DNA of 64,000 nt from Sulfitobacter guttiformis (GTDB taxonomy: Bacteria > Pseudomonadota > Alphaproteobacteria > Rhodobacterales > Rhodobacteraceae), in NCBI RefSeq assembly GCF_003610455.1, contig NZ_RAQK01000001.1, positions 558,001-622,000 on the forward strand. Reading direction: 5' to 3'. Below are positions 63,474-64,000 of this stretch, piece by piece. Both the position numbers and the translations under genes were made by a program. Position 1 is the stretch's first letter. Each line of letters starts with the position of its first letter. Under the pieces are notes generated by a model. It saw only the letters and a program-made list of their open reading frames with translations. It searched no databases and was not told the DNA's origin.

Positions 63474-64000
63474 ATGTCAGACGCCCCTTTTTCGCCCTTT
63501 GATGACCTTTTGGACCGGGATACAGCGCTCCGCGTCCTGCGCGAGGCCGTCGCGGGCGCCGATGACGGCGAGTTGTTTTTCGAGCGCAGCCGATCGGAGG
63601 CGCTGATGTTCGACGATGGCCGCCTCAAGACAGCCAGCTATGGCGCCGCCACCGGTTTCGGACTGCGCGCCGTGCGCGGCGAGGTTGCGGGCTACGCCCA
63701 TTCAACCGAGATATCCGAAGCAGCCCTGAGGCGTGCTGCACAGACGGCCCGCCTTGCTGTTGGTGATGGCGGTGGCACATGGGCGGATGCACCGGTGGGG
63801 ACCAACAAACAACTTTACACCGATCAGGACCCCATCGCAGGCGTTGGGTTTTCCGTAAAAGTAGAGACATTGCGCGAAATGGATGCATTTTGCCGAAGCC
63901 TGGACAAACGCGTTGTACAGGTCAGCGCCTCGATCGCCGCCTCGCTTCAAGAAGTCGAAATTTTGCGCCCCGAAGGAACTTCTGTGCGCGACATCCGCCC
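63474..64000 (+). CDS. tldD: Metalloprotease TldD (5' part, cut by window)
   Basis: The first 175 codons of a TldD/PmbA-family metalloprotease, starting MSDAPFSPFDDLLDRDTALR, then DDGELFFERSRSEALMFDDGRLK and TGFGLRAVRGEVAGYAHSTE, both typical of the TldD N terminus. GGAG lies 9 nt before the ATG at 63474. The catalytic HExxxH motif is beyond the window. TldD forms a complex with TldE (PmbA) and cleaves small peptides, as in microcin or PQQ maturation. It is divergent from ctaC, a layout common in Rhodobacterales. Confidence 0.9.
   Translation, partial: MSDAPFSPFDDLLDRDTALRVLREAVAGADDGELFFERSRSEALMFDDGRLKTASYGAATGFGLRAVRGEVAGYAHSTEISEAALRRAAQTARLAVGDGGGTWADAPVGTNKQLYTDQDPIAGVGFSVKVETLREMDAFCRSLDKRVVQVSASIAASLQEVEILRPEGTSVRDIR

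Noticed and set aside
1..64000. CRISPR arrays, tRNA or rRNA genes, transposases, integrases or prophage genes
   Set aside because: I looked for spaced repeats, the tRNA T-loop pattern, transposase motifs and terminal inverted repeats in all intergenic spaces and found none that could be supported.

Overview
The window looks like chromosomal DNA of an alphaproteobacterium of the order Rhodobacterales, most likely the marine Roseobacter group. This rests on gene families and gene order: the ctaC-ctaB-orf-ctaG-ctaE-SURF1-thrC-M16 peptidase string divergent from tldD, a gcvTHP operon behind a glycine riboswitch, GAF-type ptsP beside lysC, and an LPS core region with WaaA, a Kdo-kinase-like protein and a GT90 enzyme. 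It contains no tRNA, rRNA, CRISPR array or insertion sequence that I can recognise.

Layout. 1-5663: a dipeptide-type ABC importer (permeases and binding protein on the minus strand) divergent from a LysR regulator and an ArgE-type deacetylase. 5672-8623: an MFS exporter with a fused C-terminal domain and an isolated GNAT enzyme in gene-poor DNA. 8624-17021: a lipid A acyltransferase followed by an LPS core cluster (five glycosyltransferases, a sugar kinase and WaaA). 17417-21465: a GMC alcohol dehydrogenase, a long divergent aldehyde dehydrogenase and a TetR/BetI-like regulator. 21898-28042: a cyanate-utilisation module, with a PAS-PAS-AAA+ activator divergent from an ABC transporter (binding protein, permease, ATPase), a DUF1348 protein and the cyanase CynS. 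A perfect 12-bp inverted repeat lies in the divergent promoter region. 28081-30478: two glycosyltransferases. 30590-37940: creatinase, a DadA-type dehydrogenase and gcvPHT, all on the minus strand, with a tandem glycine riboswitch upstream of gcvT. 38161-43555: ptsP, lysC, an SDR, a DUF1178 protein and a NUDIX enzyme. 43679-46181: modABC molybdate importer. 46204-50447: EcsC, GNAT, two split-barrel flavoproteins and a SulP transporter. 50774-53200: purine and methylthioadenosine salvage (mtnP, apt) with a DUF2927 gene and a LysE-type remnant between them. 53213-57543: an FAD oxidoreductase, a periplasmic MBL protein, a GNAT and an M16 peptidase. 57540-63263: thrC and the cytochrome aa3 oxidase subunit and assembly genes. 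63474-64000: the 5' part of tldD.

How the genes work together. The cyanate module should import cyanate and convert it with bicarbonate to ammonia and CO2. Its regulator is unusual because the sigma-54 contact motif GAFTGA reads GAFRGA and a likely arginine-finger position is glutamate. Creatinase, the DadA-type enzyme and the glycine cleavage system sit in one direction and could together turn creatine into C1 units and ammonia, with glycine sensed by the riboswitch. The sarcosine-oxidising step is inferred, because the DadA protein looks like a genuine D-amino acid dehydrogenase. The best candidate for something undescribed is the cyanate module, with its atypical activator, palindromic operator, DUF1348 protein and a binding protein carrying a cysteine-containing N-terminal tail. 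All functional calls come from reading the sequence. No database search was run.
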